NCBI GenBank assembly: GCA_004535795.1
Contig: SPIA01000003.1
Location: forward strand, 62,001 to 126,000
DNA length: 64,000 nucleotides
Direction: 5' to 3'
DNA from: Gammaproteobacteria bacterium LSUCC0057
Lineage (GTDB): Bacteria > Pseudomonadota > Gammaproteobacteria > Pseudomonadales > Porticoccaceae
In this document: one piece after another, positions 44,042 to 55,218 of the stretch
Position numbering within the stretch: the first letter of the stretch is position 1
Layout of the letters: the number at the start of each line of letters is the position of its first letter
The notes under the pieces: generated by a model
The model's database searches: none
Told to the model about the DNA's origin: nothing
The model's input: the letters and a program-made list of their open reading frames with translations, nothing else
Program-made: the position numbers and the translations under genes

Positions 44042-44521
44042 ATGCGCTTAACGACACGCGGCCGATACGCCGTCACGGCGATGCTAGATCTGGCTCTGCA
44101 CGCCACCGAACGCCCAGTTCCGCTGGCTGATATCTCGGAACGCCAAGGCATTTCGCTCTCTTATCTTGAGCAGCTATTTTCGAAACTGCGCCAGTCAAAA
44201 CTGGTGGCCAGCGTGCGCGGTCCGGGTGGCGGTTACCGTTTGAGCCGCGCTGCCAGCGAGATCCACGTCGCCCAGATCATCGACTCTGTCAACGAGTCGG
44301 TCGACGCCACCAACTGTGGCGGCAAGGGTGACTGCCAGGCTGGCGAGGTCTGCCTGACCCACACCTTGTGGCAGGAGCTGAGTGGCGAAATTCACCACTT
44401 TTTAAGCAATATCTCGTTGCAAAAACTGGTCGATCGCAATGATGTGCGGTCGGTGGCCGACCGCCAACTGGCCGGATTTAACCAAAAGACAGCCACTATT
44501 CCGCTCACTGCGGTGCAATAG
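44042..44521 (+). CDS. iscR: Fe-S cluster regulator IscR
   Basis: This 159-residue Rrf2-family regulator senses cellular iron-sulfur status. The winged helix ([19 protein letters not shown] through [12 protein letters not shown]) is intact. The [2Fe-2S] ligands Cys92, Cys98, Cys104 and His107 sit at the same residue numbers as in E. coli IscR. GAGGTGAT precedes the ATG. It heads the isc operon and should repress its own promoter through the two type-1 sites upstream. Confidence 0.97.
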   Translation: MRLTTRGRYAVTAMLDLALHATERPVPLADISERQGISLSYLEQLFSKLRQSKLVASVRGPGGGYRLSRAASEIHVAQIIDSVNESVDATNCGGKGDCQAGEVCLTHTLWQELSGEIHHFLSNISLQKLVDRNDVRSVADRQLAGFNQKTATIPLTAVQ

Positions 44522-44533
44522 GAGAGACGTTAC

Positions 44534-45754
44534 GTGTCTATAGAAATGCCAATCTATCTCGATTATGCCTCGACAACGCCGGTAGACCCGCGCGTGGCCG
44601 AAAAAATGATGCACTACTTGACCCCCACCGGTGATTTTGGCAACCCCGCCTCGCGCTCGCACATGTACGGCTGGCAGGCGGAAGCAGCGGTCGAAGACGC
44701 CCGCGAGCAGGTTGCGGCGCTGCTCAACGCCGACCCGCGTGAAATTGTCTGGACCTCGGGCGCCACCGAGTCCGACAACCTCGCCATCAAGGGCTGTGCG
44801 CACTTCAATGTGCGCAAAGGTAAGCATATCGTCACCTCAAAAATTGAGCACAAAGCGGTGCTCGACACCTGTCGTCAGCTTGAGCGTGAAGGCTTTGAGG
44901 TGACCTATCTCGACCCCGACAGCGAAGGCCGCATTACCGCCGAAGCAGTCGCTGCGGTGCTGCGCGAGGACACCACGCTGGTGTCGATTATGCACGTCAA
45001 CAACGAGACCGGCTCGCTCAACGACATCGCCGCCATCGGTGCGCTGTGTCGCGCCAATAAAGTGTTCTTTCACGTCGATGCGGCGCAGAGCGTGGGTAAG
45101 ATTCCGGTCGATGTCGAAGCGATGAATATCGACCTGTTGGCGATCTCGGCGCACAAGTTGTACGGCCCCAAGGGAATCGGCGCACTCTATGTGCGACGCA
45201 AGCCGCGGGTGCGTATTGAGGCGCAGATGCACGGCGGCGGGCACGAGCGCGGCATGCGCTCTGGCACCCTGCCCACTCACCAAATTGTTGGTTTGGGCGA
45301 GGCGTGTCGCGTTGCCCGCGAACAGATGGCCGCTGACCACGAGCGCATCACCGCCTTGCGCTCGCGGCTGTGGAACGCCTTCAACGATATGGAAGCGGTG
45401 CACTTGAACGGTTCGCCGAGCCACCACCTGCCGGGTATCATCAACATCAGTTTCGCCTATGTAGAAGGCGAGTCGCTGATGATGGCGATCCGCGACCTGG
45501 CGGTCTCCAGCGGCTCGGCTTGTACCTCGGCGAGTTTGGAACCCTCTTATGTACTGCGCGCGCTCGGTCTTAACGACGAAATGGCGCACAGCTCAATACG
45601 CTTTAGTATTGGCCGTTTTACCACCGAGCACGAGGTCGACCAAGCGGTGGCGAGCACTCGCACAGCGGTGGGTAAACTGCGCGATCTGTCACCGCTTTGG
45701 GATATGTACAAAGACGGTATCGATTTAAACACAGTGGAGTGGGCTGCCCACTAA
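44534..45754 (+). CDS. iscS: Cysteine desulfurase IscS
   Basis: This 406-residue PLP enzyme takes sulfur from cysteine and passes it to IscU and other acceptors. The N-terminus [20 protein letters not shown], the PLP-lysine region [15 protein letters not shown] and the mobile-loop catalytic cysteine in [21 protein letters not shown] are all present. The start is a GTG with AGGAGAG upstream. Length is close to E. coli IscS (404). Confidence 0.97.
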   Translation: MSIEMPIYLDYASTTPVDPRVAEKMMHYLTPTGDFGNPASRSHMYGWQAEAAVEDAREQVAALLNADPREIVWTSGATESDNLAIKGCAHFNVRKGKHIVTSKIEHKAVLDTCRQLEREGFEVTYLDPDSEGRITAEAVAAVLREDTTLVSIMHVNNETGSLNDIAAIGALCRANKVFFHVDAAQSVGKIPVDVEAMNIDLLAISAHKLYGPKGIGALYVRRKPRVRIEAQMHGGGHERGMRSGTLPTHQIVGLGEACRVAREQMAADHERITALRSRLWNAFNDMEAVHLNGSPSHHLPGIINISFAYVEGESLMMAIRDLAVSSGSACTSASLEPSYVLRALGLNDEMAHSSIRFSIGRFTTEHEVDQAVASTRTAVGKLRDLSPLWDMYKDGIDLNTVEWAAH

Positions 45755-45783
45755 GTCAGCCCGAACGACTGAGGAGAGAGCAA

Positions 45784-46170
45784 ATGGCATACAGCGACAA
45801 GGTCATCGACCATTACGAAAACCCGCGCAACGTCGGCAAATTAGACGACCAATCAAAAAATGTTGGCACCGGCATGGTCGGTGCGCCCGCCTGTGGCGAT
45901 GTGATGCGGCTGCAGATTCAGGTTAACGACGCCGGCATTATTGAAGATGCCAAGTTCAAAACTTACGGCTGTGGTTCGGCTATTGCTTCGAGCTCGCTGC
46001 TCACCGAGTGGGTGCGCGGTAAAACTCTGGCCGAGGCGGAACAGATTAAAAACACTCAGATCGCCGAAGAGCTAGCGCTGCCACCGGTGAAAATTCACTG
46101 CTCGGTGTTGGCCGAAGATGCGATTAAAGCCGCGGTGCGCAATGTCCGCGAGAAGCAAGAGCAAAAATAG
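45784..46170 (+). CDS. iscU: Fe-S cluster scaffold IscU
   Basis: This 128-residue scaffold assembles [2Fe-2S] clusters. Ligands Cys37, Asp39, Cys63 and Cys106 and the HscA recognition motif LPPVK (99-103) are at E. coli positions. GAGGAGAG precedes the ATG at 45784. Confidence 0.97.
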   Translation: MAYSDKVIDHYENPRNVGKLDDQSKNVGTGMVGAPACGDVMRLQIQVNDAGIIEDAKFKTYGCGSAIASSSLLTEWVRGKTLAEAEQIKNTQIAEELALPPVKIHCSVLAEDAIKAAVRNVREKQEQK

Positions 46171-46172
46171 CC

Positions 46173-46496
46173 GTGGCCATTAGTATGACAGCTGCGGCCG
46201 AGCAGCATGTGGCGCGCCATCTGCAGGGGCGCGGTAAGGGTATTGGTATCCGCCTCGGGGTGCGCACCACCGGCTGTTCGGGGCTCTCTTATGTGCTCGA
46301 ATTTGTCGACGAGGCGGCGCCTGAGGATGAGGTGTTTGCCTGCGGCGAGGTGAAGTTGGTGATTGATCCAAAAAGCCTGCTTTACTTGGACGGCACCGAG
46401 CTCGACTATGTCAAAGAGGGGCTCAACGAAGGCTTTGAGTTTCGCAACCCCAATGTCAAAGACGAGTGTGGTTGCGGCGAAAGCTTCCACGTTTAG
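46173..46496 (+). CDS. iscA: A-type Fe-S carrier IscA
   Basis: This 107-residue carrier passes Fe-S clusters or iron to target proteins. Cys35, Cys99 and Cys101 ([15 protein letters not shown]) are the conserved cluster ligands. I use the GTG start at 46173, giving MAISMT, which aligns with other IscA N-termini; an ATG four codons later is the alternative. Confidence 0.95.
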   Translation: MAISMTAAAEQHVARHLQGRGKGIGIRLGVRTTGCSGLSYVLEFVDEAAPEDEVFACGEVKLVIDPKSLLYLDGTELDYVKEGLNEGFEFRNPNVKDECGCGESFHV

Positions 46497-46553
46497 CGCT
46501 GAATTTCTCAGCCGGTAGCGCCATTGTGGGCTGCCGGCGCACTGGGCTCTACT

Positions 46554-47084
46554 ATGCCGTTCTCTCAAGACTACTTTGCGCTGTTTGGCTTGCCGGTCGA
46601 CTTTACCGTCAACCGCGGTGAGTTAGATGGTGCTTTTCGCCAACTCCAACAGCGCTACCACCCCGATCGCGCCGCCGCCGGCAGCGATGCCGATGTGCGC
46701 CTTGCAGTGCAGCAGGCCGCCGCGATCAACCAAGCCTATACCACGCTAAAGTCGCCGCTGTTGCGCGCCCACTACCTGTTGGAATTGGCCGGTGTAGAAG
46801 GCGACAGCGAGAGTCGAGTGACTCGCGATGGGCTATTTTTAATGGAGCAGATCGCCCTGCGCGAGCGCATCGAGGAGCTCGACGAGCACCCACAGCCGTT
46901 TGATGAGCTCGAGCAGCTGCGCTCCACGGTCGAGGTGAAGTTTGTCGATTGCGAGGAGCAATTCGCCCACCACTACCAAGCGGGTGATTACTTGCGCGCG
47001 CAAGATGCTGTCGCCAAGTTGCAATTTTTTGCTAAATTACTCGAACAGCTCGACGAGCTTGAACAAGATTTAGAGGACCGCTAG
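46554..47084 (+). CDS. hscB: Fe-S co-chaperone HscB
   Basis: This 176-residue J-protein delivers IscU to HscA. The N-terminal J-domain (DYFALFGLP, the HPD loop in RYHPDRA) and the C-terminal three-helix bundle ([18 protein letters not shown]) are clear. The ATG at 46554 lacks a strong ribosome-binding site; a GTG at 46524 is possible but would add residues absent from the family. The stop overlaps the hscA GTG by one base. Confidence 0.94.
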   Translation: MPFSQDYFALFGLPVDFTVNRGELDGAFRQLQQRYHPDRAAAGSDADVRLAVQQAAAINQAYTTLKSPLLRAHYLLELAGVEGDSESRVTRDGLFLMEQIALRERIEELDEHPQPFDELEQLRSTVEVKFVDCEEQFAHHYQAGDYLRAQDAVAKLQFFAKLLEQLDELEQDLEDR

Positions 47085-48961
47085 TGGCACTGTTGTTGCA
47101 AATTTCCGAGCCCGGTCAGTCGCCCGAACCGCATCAGCGCAAGCGTGCGGTCGGTATCGATTTGGGTACCACCAACTCGCTGGTGGCGACTGTGCGCAGC
47201 GGCACTGCGACCATTGTCAACGACGAGCAGGGGCGCGCGTTGCTGCCCTCGGCGCTGCACTACGACCGACACGGCCTCAGCTGTGTTGGCTACGAAGCGC
47301 TCGAGCACGACCTCAGCGACCCGCTCAATACACTCACCTCGGTAAAACGCTTTATGGGCCGGGGTTTGGCCGATGTGGCGCTGTTTGGTGAGCAGTTGCC
47401 TTATGAGTTTGTCGCCGGCAGCGACAGCGGTATGCCCAAGTTTGCCACCGCCGCTGGCGCGATTAGCCCGGTACAGGCCTCGGCCGAGTTGTTAGCCAGC
47501 TTAGAGCGGCGCGCCGAGTTGGCGCTCGGTGGCGACCTCGACGGCGCGGTGATCACGGTGCCGGCCTACTTTGATGACGCTCAGCGCCAAGCGACTAAAG
47601 ATGCCGCCATGCTGGCCGGCATCAAGGTGTTGCGGCTGCTCAATGAACCGACCGCCGCGGCGATCGCCTACGGGCTCGATGCCGGAGGTGAGGGTACCAT
47701 TGCGGTTTACGACCTCGGCGGCGGTACCTTCGATATCTCGATTTTGCGGCTGACCCGCGGAGTCTTTGAGGTGCTCGCCAGCGGCGGTGACTCGGCGCTG
47801 GGCGGCGACGATTTTGACCGCGCCATTGCCGACTGGCTGCGCGCCGAGCTGGCGATTGACGCCGACATGGCGCCAGCCCAGCAGCGTCAGCTACTGGCCA
47901 TCGCGAAACGGGCCAAGCAGCAGCTCAGTGAGGTCGAGCAGACCCAGTTAACGGTCGGCGAGCAGTCGCTGATACTCGACCGCGATCAACTCGCGACGCT
48001 GCTCGATCCGCTGATCGCCAAGACGCTGCGCGCCTGCCGCCGCTCGCTGGCAGACGCCGGGGTCAAGCTCGACGAAATTGACAATGTGGTGCTGGTCGGC
48101 GGTTCTACGCGCGCGCTGCGTGTGCGCGAGAAGGTCGCCGACTACTTTGGCCGTGAGCCACTCTGTCATCTCGACCCCGATCAGGTAGTGGCACTGGGTG
48201 CTGCCGTTCAGGCAGATGTTTTAATTGGCAATAAAAGCGGCGATGACTTGCTGCTGCTCGATGTCATTCCGCTCTCTCTGGGTATAGAGACCATGGGCGG
48301 GCTGGTCGAAAAGATTATCCATCGCAACACCACTATCCCGGTGGCCAAGGCGCAGGAGTTCACTACCTTTAAAGATGGTCAAACTGCGCTGGCGGTGCAT
48401 GTGGTGCAGGGCGAGCGCGAGCTGGTCAGCGACTGTCGTTCGCTGGCCCGCTTTGAGTTGCGCGGTATTCCGCCGATGACTGCCGGTTCGGCGAAAATTC
48501 GTGTCACCTACCAAGTTGATGCCGATGGCTTGTTGAGTGTCGCTGCCCGCGAGATGACCAGTGGCGTCGAAGCGCGTATCGAAGTGAAGCCCTCTTACGG
48601 TTTGGACGACGGCGAAGTCACGCGGATGTTGCAAGAGTCGTTTAGCCACGCCCGCGAGGATATGGCGGCGCGGGCGCTCGCTGAGCAGCAGGTGGAAGCC
48701 GACCGCATCATCGAAGATATTCGCGCCGCGATCGCCGTCGATGGCGAGCAGCTGCTCGATGCCGATGAGTTGGAGTGTCTGCGCAAATCGATCGATGAGC
48801 TGCAACAGCTGCGCGAGACCACCCGTGAACACCGACAGCTGGCGCGTAAAATCGAGTCGGTCGCCAAAGGAAGCGAGACATTTGCTGCACGGCGAATGAA
48901 TGCTGCGGTTAAAAAAGCCTTGGCCGGGCAGTCGCTGGATCAATTGGAAGGAGAGCTATAA
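47084..48961 (+). CDS. hscA: Fe-S specialised Hsp70 chaperone HscA
   Basis: This 625-residue DnaK-type ATPase acts on IscU-bound clusters. It has the nucleotide-binding motifs [28 protein letters not shown] and [12 protein letters not shown], then the substrate-binding beta-domain and helical lid. The start GTG overlaps the hscB stop by one base, and the stop overlaps the fdx start by one base. The N-terminus [20 protein letters not shown] matches family members. Confidence 0.97.
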   Translation: MALLLQISEPGQSPEPHQRKRAVGIDLGTTNSLVATVRSGTATIVNDEQGRALLPSALHYDRHGLSCVGYEALEHDLSDPLNTLTSVKRFMGRGLADVALFGEQLPYEFVAGSDSGMPKFATAAGAISPVQASAELLASLERRAELALGGDLDGAVITVPAYFDDAQRQATKDAAMLAGIKVLRLLNEPTAAAIAYGLDAGGEGTIAVYDLGGGTFDISILRLTRGVFEVLASGGDSALGGDDFDRAIADWLRAELAIDADMAPAQQRQLLAIAKRAKQQLSEVEQTQLTVGEQSLILDRDQLATLLDPLIAKTLRACRRSLADAGVKLDEIDNVVLVGGSTRALRVREKVADYFGREPLCHLDPDQVVALGAAVQADVLIGNKSGDDLLLLDVIPLSLGIETMGGLVEKIIHRNTTIPVAKAQEFTTFKDGQTALAVHVVQGERELVSDCRSLARFELRGIPPMTAGSAKIRVTYQVDADGLLSVAAREMTSGVEARIEVKPSYGLDDGEVTRMLQESFSHAREDMAARALAEQQVEADRIIEDIRAAIAVDGEQLLDADELECLRKSIDELQQLRETTREHRQLARKIESVAKGSETFAARRMNAAVKKALAGQSLDQLEGEL

Positions 48962-49299
48962 TGCCGAAAGTGGTGTTTTTACCGCACGCGGAGATCTGTC
49001 CCGAGGGCAAAGTCGTCGAGGCCGAAGCCGGTATCTCGATCTGCGACTTGGCGCTGCAAAATGGCATCGACATTGAACACGCCTGCGAAAAGTCCTGCGC
49101 CTGTACCACTTGTCATGTGCATGTGCGCGAGGGCTTTGAGACGCTGCAAGAGGCCGACGAGCTCGAAGAAGACTATCTCGACAAGGCGTGGGGCGTCGAT
49201 CCCGATTCGCGTCTCTCCTGTCAGGCGCTGGTGGCCGATGCCGATCTGGTGGTGGAGCTGCCCAAATACACCATTAATATGGTCTCTGAGCGCCACTGA
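48961..49299 (+). CDS. fdx: [2Fe-2S] ferredoxin Fdx
   Basis: This 112-residue adrenodoxin-type ferredoxin gives electrons for cluster assembly. Ligands Cys42, Cys48, Cys51 and Cys87 and the extra conserved Cys46 are at E. coli positions (CEKSCACTTCHVHV; SRLSCQ). Confidence 0.96.
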   Translation: MPKVVFLPHAEICPEGKVVEAEAGISICDLALQNGIDIEHACEKSCACTTCHVHVREGFETLQEADELEEDYLDKAWGVDPDSRLSCQALVADADLVVELPKYTINMVSERH

Positions 49300-49326
49300 G
49301 TGGCATTTTAAGCGGAGCACAGCACT

Positions 49327-49521
49327 ATGAAATGGACCGATGTTCTCGATATCGCTATCGAACTGGCCGAGCAGCACCCAGAGGTAGACCCGCTGCAAAT
49401 TAACTTTGTCGACCTGCGCAACTGGGTCATCGCCCTCGAAGAGTTTGACGACGACCCGCAGCGCAGCGGTGAAAAAGTCCTCGAGGCGATTCAACAAGCG
49501 TGGATCGATGAGCTCGATTAA
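49327..49521 (+). CDS. iscX: Fe-S assembly protein IscX
   Basis: This 64-residue acidic protein binds IscS and iron and tunes cluster assembly. MKWTDVLDIA, FVDLRNWVIALEEFDDDP and the C-terminal AWIDELD match IscX (YfhJ). It closes the isc operon, 27 bases after fdx. Confidence 0.94.
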   Translation: MKWTDVLDIAIELAEQHPEVDPLQINFVDLRNWVIALEEFDDDPQRSGEKVLEAIQQAWIDELD

Positions 49522-49542
49522 AGCGTTGCGCTGACAAAAACA

Positions 49543-49571
49543 TTGTTGTCCAACCCCGCCGCGGGTAAAAT
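49543..49571 (+). promoter_or_regulatory. Candidate ndk promoter
   Basis: TTGTTG (49543-49548), a 17-bp spacer and TAAAAT (49566-49571) form a reasonable sigma-70 promoter in the 140-bp gap between iscX and ndk. Confidence 0.4.
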
Positions 49572-49661
49572 TCGCATCCAGCTGGCGTAGCGATGCGGCG
49601 TTAACTAATTATTTTTTCACCCTTTTTAATTTACTCCCAACCAGACAATGGAGCCCCCCTC

Positions 49662-50087
49662 ATGGCGACTGAACGCACCCTTTCAATTATTAAACCCGAC
49701 GCCGTAGCAAAAAATGTTATCGGGCAAATTTACAGCCGTTTTGAGGCCGCCGGGCTAAAAATCATCGCCGCTAAAATGGTGCAGCTCAGCCAAGCCGATG
49801 CCGAGGGTTTTTACGCGGAACACCGCGAGCGTCCGTTCTTTAAAGATCTGGTCGCATTCATGACCTCTGGTCCGGTCACAGTGCAAGTGCTCGAGGGTGA
49901 GGGAGCGGTGCTGAAAAACCGCGATCTGATGGGCGCCACCAACCCCAAAGAGGCTGATGCCGGCACTATTCGCGCCGACTTCGCCGAGTCGATCGATGCC
50001 AACGCGGTACACGGCTCCGATTCGGCCACCTCTGCTGCCCGCGAAATCAGCTACTTCTTCCAAGAGAGTGAGCTCTGCGCCCGTTGA
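49662..50087 (+). CDS. ndk: Nucleoside diphosphate kinase
   Basis: This 141-residue enzyme balances nucleoside triphosphates through a phospho-histidine intermediate. [23 protein letters not shown] and the active-site His117 in NAVHGSDS are conserved. Gene order ndk-rlmN-pilW-ispG-hisS is as in Pseudomonas, minus rodZ. Confidence 0.97.
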   Translation: MATERTLSIIKPDAVAKNVIGQIYSRFEAAGLKIIAAKMVQLSQADAEGFYAEHRERPFFKDLVAFMTSGPVTVQVLEGEGAVLKNRDLMGATNPKEADAGTIRADFAESIDANAVHGSDSATSAAREISYFFQESELCAR

Positions 50088-50124
50088 GCCACCTCGCCCA
50101 CTTCTTGTTAGGTAGCGTGCAGCG

Positions 50125-51291
50125 ATGAGCCACAGTGCTGACAACAGCGTGCCGACAGTAGAGCCCCGAGAGCAGAAAATTAATCTCTTGGGGCTTTCTG
50201 CTTCGCGTCTGGAAGAATTTTTTATCGAACTGGGTGAGAAACGTTTTCGCGCCACCCAGGTGATGAAGTGGATTCACCAGGCCGGTGTCGACGACTTTGC
50301 ACAGATGAGCAATGTCGCCAAGCCGCTGCGTGAAAAGCTCGCTGCTATCGCCGAGATCCGCGCCCCCGAGGTGGTAGAGCGCCACGATTCGGTCGACGGC
50401 ACTTGTAAGTGGATTATTCGCGTTGAGGGCGGCAGCTGCATTGAGACGGTCTATATCCCCGAGCGCGATCGCGGCACGCTGTGTGTTTCGTCGCAGGTGG
50501 GTTGTTCGCTCGACTGTAGTTTCTGTGCCACCGGCAAGCAGGGTTTTAATCGCGATCTGACCGCCGCCGAGATTATTGGCCAAGTGTGGATCGCTGCCAA
50601 GCACTTTGGCCAGTTCGATAGCAAAGCGACGCGCCGAGTCACCAATGTGGTGATGATGGGCATGGGCGAACCGCTGATGAACTACCGCAATGTCGTCGAT
50701 GCGATGAGTCTGATGTTGGCCGACAACGGCTACGGCCTCTCCAAGCGCCGGGTTACCCTGAGCACTGCCGGGGTGGTGCCGATGATCGAAAAACTCGGCG
50801 ACGAGATCGATGTGTCGCTGGCGATCTCGCTGCACGCCCCCAACGACGAGCTGCGCAACGAGCTGGTGCCGATCAATCGCAAGTACCCGCTGGCGCAGTT
50901 GATCGACGCCTCGCGTCGCTACCTGACCAAAATGCCGGACATCCACCGCAAGATCACGGTCGAGTACACGCTGATCGATCAGGTTAACGACCGCCGCGAA
51001 CACGCCGAGCAACTGGCGGCACTGTTGGTCGATCTGCCCTGCAAGATCAATCTCATCCCGTTTAATCCGTTTGACGCGGTCGATTACCGCAAAGTCAGCA
51101 ACAACTCTTTGCACCGCTTCCGCGATATTCTTCAGCAAGCCGGTTACATCGTCACCGTGCGCACCACCCGCGGTGATGATATAGCTGCTGCCTGTGGTCA
51201 GCTGGCCGGGTCGGTCAATGATAAGACCCGTCGCAGCGAGCGCCATCGCGCCAAGCGCGCGGCCCGCGAGGAGATCATTGCCAGTGGCTAA
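50125..51291 (+). CDS. rlmN: 23S rRNA/tRNA adenine-C2 methyltransferase RlmN
   Basis: This 388-residue radical-SAM enzyme methylates A2503 of 23S rRNA and A37 of some tRNAs. The cluster motif CSLDCSFC (Cys127, Cys131, Cys134), GMGEPLMNY and the C-terminal methyl-carrier cysteine region DIAAACGQL are present. Its end overlaps the pilW start by eight bases. Confidence 0.96.
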   Translation: MSHSADNSVPTVEPREQKINLLGLSASRLEEFFIELGEKRFRATQVMKWIHQAGVDDFAQMSNVAKPLREKLAAIAEIRAPEVVERHDSVDGTCKWIIRVEGGSCIETVYIPERDRGTLCVSSQVGCSLDCSFCATGKQGFNRDLTAAEIIGQVWIAAKHFGQFDSKATRRVTNVVMMGMGEPLMNYRNVVDAMSLMLADNGYGLSKRRVTLSTAGVVPMIEKLGDEIDVSLAISLHAPNDELRNELVPINRKYPLAQLIDASRRYLTKMPDIHRKITVEYTLIDQVNDRREHAEQLAALLVDLPCKINLIPFNPFDAVDYRKVSNNSLHRFRDILQQAGYIVTVRTTRGDDIAAACGQLAGSVNDKTRRSERHRAKRAAREEIIASG

Positions 51292-52069
51292 GAGCTGGCT
51301 GCTCGCGCTGTTGTTGCTCGGCGGCTGCGCTAACCTCACCGCACTGGGGGGGCTCAGTGCAACCGAGCAGACTTCGCTGGACAACCGGTTGGCGCTGGCG
51401 CTGCGTTACATTGAGGCCGGCAATCGCGATATGGCCAATATTCACCTGCGCAAAGCGGCAGAAATCGCCCCGCAGGCGGCGGAACTGCATCACGCTTACG
51501 CGCTGCTCTACCAGATGGAGGGCGACAGTGAGCTGGCCGGCCAGTTCTTTCAGCGAGCCCTGCAAGCGCGGCCAGACTACACCCTGGCCCACTACAACTA
51601 CGGTGCATTGCACTATCGCCGCGGCGATGTCGCTGCGGCGCGCAGCCATATGCTGATCGCCAGTGGCGACTTGGCTTCCGAGCGGCGGCCGCAAGCACTC
51701 TATATTCTCGGGCTGTGCGAGCACCAGCTGGGCGACCGCAGCGCCGCGCTGGCGGCCTATCAGCGCGCCGTGCAGTTGGCTCCACAGTTGGCTCCAGCCT
51801 ATTTGGCCGCTGCCCAAGTACTGTTTGAACAGCGCCAGTGGCAGCCAGCGCTGGCGCAGTTGCAGCGCTATGAGCAGTTGGCGGCGCCCACCGCCAGCAG
51901 CTTGTGGCTAGAGGTGCAGCTGGCGGCGCTGCTCGATGAGCCCGATCTATTTGCCAGCGCCAGTATGGCGCTGCGCAATTTGTTTCCCAATTCGCCGCAG
52001 ACCGAGAGCTTGCGACAGCGTTTTGGTGCTGAGCGAGCGGTATTACAGGAGAGTAGCGATGTTCAGTGA
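51284..52069 (+). CDS. pilW: TPR lipoprotein PilW/PilF
   Basis: This 261-residue lipoprotein has a signal ending in the lipobox LLGGC and several tetratricopeptide repeats ([64 protein letters not shown]). In Pseudomonas, PilF helps the type IV pilus secretin assemble in the outer membrane. The GTG at 51284 has GAGGAG upstream; a longer frame has no lipobox in the right place. In the usual order rodZ follows; here ispG follows directly with an 11-base overlap. Confidence 0.88.
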   Translation: MAKSWLLALLLLGGCANLTALGGLSATEQTSLDNRLALALRYIEAGNRDMANIHLRKAAEIAPQAAELHHAYALLYQMEGDSELAGQFFQRALQARPDYTLAHYNYGALHYRRGDVAAARSHMLIASGDLASERRPQALYILGLCEHQLGDRSAALAAYQRAVQLAPQLAPAYLAAAQVLFEQRQWQPALAQLQRYEQLAAPTASSLWLEVQLAALLDEPDLFASASMALRNLFPNSPQTESLRQRFGAERAVLQESSDVQ

Positions 52070-53171
52070 GTCACCGATTGTGCGGCGCCAGTCGCGTCAG
52101 ATTATGGTCGGCGATGTGCCGGTCGGCGGTGGTGCACCTATCTCGGTGCAGAGCATGACCAACACCGAAACCTGTGATGTCGAGGCGACCGTGGCACAAA
52201 TTGAGCGCATTGTCGCCGCCGGTGCCGATATTGTCCGTGTTTCAGTCCCCTCGCTGGATGCCGCCGAAGCATTCGGGCAAATTCGCCAGCGGGTCAACGT
52301 GCCGCTGGTCGCCGACATTCATTTCGATCACCACATCGCGCTGCGAGTCGCTGAGCTGGGCGTTGACTGTCTGCGTATCAACCCGGGCAATATTACCCGC
52401 GAGGATCGTCTGCGCGAGGTGATCGCCTCGGCCCGGGATAAAAATATCCCCATCCGCATCGGCGTCAACGCCGGCTCGCTCGGCAAAGAGTTGCTGCGCA
52501 AATACAGTGAACCGACCGCCGCCGCAATGGTCGAATCGGCACTGCGCAACGTCGAACTGTTGGACAAATACGATTTTCAAGATTTTAAAGTGAGTGTTAA
52601 AGCGTCCGATATTTTTATGGCCACCGCCGCATACCGCGATCTCGCTAAGCAGATCGTACAGCCTCTGCATCTGGGCATTACCGAGGCCGGTGGGCTGCGC
52701 TCGGGCACTGTAAAATCTGCCATTGGTTTGGGTGCGCTGCTGATGGAGGGGATTGGCGATACCGTGCGCATTTCGCTGGCCGCCGACCCGGTAGAAGAGG
52801 TCAAGGTGGCGTGGGATATGTTGCGCAGTTTGCGGCTGCGCAGCAAAGGGATCAACTTTATCGCCTGCCCGAGCTGTTCGCGGCAGAATTTTGATGTCAT
52901 CGCCACCGTCAATGAGCTCGAGAGCCGTCTCGAAGATATCGACACCGCCATGGATGTCTCGATCATTGGCTGCATAGTCAACGGCCCGGGCGAGGCCAAA
53001 GAGAGCGATGTCGGCCTCACCGGTGGCACCCCGGCCAATCTGGTTTATATCGACGGCGTCCCGGCGCAGAAGCTCGGCAATACCGATCTGGTCGACGAGT
53101 TGGAGCGTTTGGTGCGCGAACAGGCCGCGCGCAAAGCGGCAGCGGCAGCCGATGTGATCGTCAAGGGCTGA
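52059..53171 (+). CDS. ispG: 4-hydroxy-3-methylbut-2-enyl diphosphate synthase IspG
   Basis: This 370-residue Fe-S enzyme carries out the penultimate step of MEP isoprenoid synthesis. It starts [20 protein letters not shown]. The cluster cysteines lie in [14 protein letters not shown] and [25 protein letters not shown] precedes the ATG at 52059. Three MEP-pathway genes (ispG, ispD, ispF) lie in this window. Confidence 0.96.
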   Translation: MFSESPIVRRQSRQIMVGDVPVGGGAPISVQSMTNTETCDVEATVAQIERIVAAGADIVRVSVPSLDAAEAFGQIRQRVNVPLVADIHFDHHIALRVAELGVDCLRINPGNITREDRLREVIASARDKNIPIRIGVNAGSLGKELLRKYSEPTAAAMVESALRNVELLDKYDFQDFKVSVKASDIFMATAAYRDLAKQIVQPLHLGITEAGGLRSGTVKSAIGLGALLMEGIGDTVRISLAADPVEEVKVAWDMLRSLRLRSKGINFIACPSCSRQNFDVIATVNELESRLEDIDTAMDVSIIGCIVNGPGEAKESDVGLTGGTPANLVYIDGVPAQKLGNTDLVDELERLVREQAARKAAAAADVIVKG

Positions 53172-53196
53172 GTCGCCACAGGAGAAAGGATCTGAA

Positions 53197-54462
53197 ATGA
53201 AATTGCAGTCTATTCGCGGCATGAACGACCTGCTGCCGAGTGAATCCCCCCGCTGGCAGTATTTAGAAAACGCGGTCGCCACGCTGCTGGCGCGCTATGG
53301 CTACAGCGAAATCCGCTTCCCGATCGTCGAGTCGACCGAGCTGTTTAAGCGTTCGATCGGCGAAGTGACCGATATCGTCGAGAAAGAGATGTACACTTTT
53401 GACGATCGCAACGGTGACCCGCTGACCCTGCGCCCCGAGGGCACCGCTGGCTGTGTCCGCGCCGCCATTCAAAATGGGCTGTTGCACAACCAGCTGCAGC
53501 GACTCTGGTATGCCGGGCCGATGTTTCGCCATGAGCGGCCGCAAAAGGGCCGTCTGCGCCAGTTTCACCAGATAGGTGTCGAAACGTTTGGTATGGCAGG
53601 CCCCGAAATAGACGCTGAACTGCTGGTGATGACTGCGCGGCTGTGGCGTCAGTTGGGCATCGATGGTGCGGTGGCGCTACAAATTAATTCATTGGGCAGT
53701 GCCGCCGACCGCAGCCGTTATCGCGCCGCGCTGGTCGATTACCTACAGGCCCATCACGGCGAGCTGGACGAAGACAGCCAGCGGCGACTGCAGAGCAACC
53801 CGCTGCGGATACTCGACAGCAAAAATTCTGCCACTCAGGCACTGCTGGCCGATGCTCCGGTGTTGAGCGACTATATCGACAGTGAGTCGGTCGACCATTT
53901 TGCCCGACTGCGCCAACTGCTGGACAGTGCCGGAGTCAGCTACCAGGTGAATCAGCGTCTGGTGCGCGGCTTAGACTATTACTCAAAGACAGTTTTTGAG
54001 TGGGTGACTGATGCGCTTGGTGCGCAGGGCACCGTCTGTGCCGGCGGGCGCTACGACGGCCTGGTCGAGCAGTTGGGCGGTAAACCCTGCCCGGCGGTGG
54101 GGCTGGCGATGGGGGTGGAGCGACTGGTGCTGTTGCTTGACGAGCTGCAGCAGCTCCCCGATAGTATCGCCCGGCAGGTGGATATCTATATTGCTGCGGT
54201 GGGCGATGTCGCAGTGGATGGCCAGCGGCTCGCCGAGCAGCTGCGCAGCAGCGGCGATTGGCGGGTACAGCTCGATTGTGCCGGCGGCAGCTTTAAATCG
54301 CAGCTCAAACGCGCCGACCGCAGCGGTGCAGTTGTCGCACTGATTATTGGCGAGGACGAGGCTGCCGCCAACAGCGCGGTAGTGAAATTTTTGCGCAGCG
54401 GCACTGAACAGCAGACCTTGGCGCAGAGTGAGTTGAGCGCTTTTTTAACCGCGCAGCTGTAG
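53197..54462 (+). CDS. hisS: Histidyl-tRNA synthetase
   Basis: This 421-residue class II synthetase charges tRNA-His. Motif 1 region ([11 protein letters not shown]), motif 2 ([21 protein letters not shown]), the histidine-A loop [13 protein letters not shown] and motif 3 ([15 protein letters not shown]) are intact. AGGAGAAAGG lies just before the ATG. Confidence 0.97.
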   Translation: MKLQSIRGMNDLLPSESPRWQYLENAVATLLARYGYSEIRFPIVESTELFKRSIGEVTDIVEKEMYTFDDRNGDPLTLRPEGTAGCVRAAIQNGLLHNQLQRLWYAGPMFRHERPQKGRLRQFHQIGVETFGMAGPEIDAELLVMTARLWRQLGIDGAVALQINSLGSAADRSRYRAALVDYLQAHHGELDEDSQRRLQSNPLRILDSKNSATQALLADAPVLSDYIDSESVDHFARLRQLLDSAGVSYQVNQRLVRGLDYYSKTVFEWVTDALGAQGTVCAGGRYDGLVEQLGGKPCPAVGLAMGVERLVLLLDELQQLPDSIARQVDIYIAAVGDVAVDGQRLAEQLRSSGDWRVQLDCAGGSFKSQLKRADRSGAVVALIIGEDEAAANSAVVKFLRSGTEQQTLAQSELSAFLTAQL

Positions 54463-54509
54463 CCGTTACGGGGCACTGCAGGCAGAGAAAAATTATTGAG
54501 GAATAGAGT

Positions 54510-55208
54510 GTGGCAGATCATCTCAGTGAAGAAGAACAGATAGAAAAACTCAAGCGTTGGTGGGCGGAGCAGGGCCGTGGCGTGATTGCCGCTGTGCTGC
54601 TGGTGGTCGGTAGCTGGGGCGGCTGGAGTTACTACCAGAACAGTGTCGAGAACGCGGCGCTGGCGGCGTCCAGTGAGTATCAGCAACTCAACGAGTTACT
54701 GCTGACCAGTGCGGTCGGTGAACCCCTGGAGAGCGAGTTGGCGGCGCAGCTGCAGCAGCGCGCCACCGCCCTCAAGGCGTCGGCCGCCAACAGCCAATAC
54801 GGTCGCTATGCCGCGATGCTGCTTGCCCGTATTGCCGTCGAGAGTGGTAATTTAGCTGCGGCACAGAGCGAGCTCGAGTGGGTGTTGGACGCAGATTCCG
54901 ATCCAGCACTCAACGCCGTGGCGCGATTGCGCTTGGCGCGGGTGTTGGCAGCGCAACAGCGTGTCGACGAAGCCTTGGCGCTGGTACAAAATCCACAACC
55001 AGCTACTTTTGCCGCCGCCTATGCTGAGTTGCGCGGCGACCTGCACCGCGCCCAAGGCAACGACAGTGCCGCCTATACCGCCTACCAGGCAGCGCTGGCA
55101 GCCGGCGTTGAACAGCGCGCCGAACCGCTGCTGCAGTTAAAGCTCAACGCCGTCGCTGCCGCGGTGGTGATCGATAGCGCCGCCGACCAACCCACTGCTG
55201 AGCAATAG
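54510..55208 (+). CDS. yfgM: YfgM-like SecYEG-associated membrane protein
   Basis: This 232-residue protein has a short cytoplasmic start (MADHLSEEEQIEKLKRWWAEQGR), one membrane helix (GVIAAVLLVVGSWGGWSYY) and a periplasmic TPR-like domain. In E. coli YfgM links the translocon to periplasmic chaperones and moderates the Rcs response. The start is a GTG with GAGGAA upstream. It lies between hisS and bamB, its usual place. Confidence 0.9.
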   Translation: MADHLSEEEQIEKLKRWWAEQGRGVIAAVLLVVGSWGGWSYYQNSVENAALAASSEYQQLNELLLTSAVGEPLESELAAQLQQRATALKASAANSQYGRYAAMLLARIAVESGNLAAAQSELEWVLDADSDPALNAVARLRLARVLAAQQRVDEALALVQNPQPATFAAAYAELRGDLHRAQGNDSAAYTAYQAALAAGVEQRAEPLLQLKLNAVAAAVVIDSAADQPTAEQ

Positions 55209-55218
55209 GAATAGTGTC

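Noticed and set aside
44837-45589. 250-codon minus-strand frame opposite iscS
   Set aside because: His/Arg-rich translation with no domains; iscS is certain.
50047-51384. 445-codon minus-strand frame opposite rlmN
   Set aside because: It is the largest shadow in the window but contains no family motif. rlmN has its full radical-SAM and C-terminal cysteine motifs.
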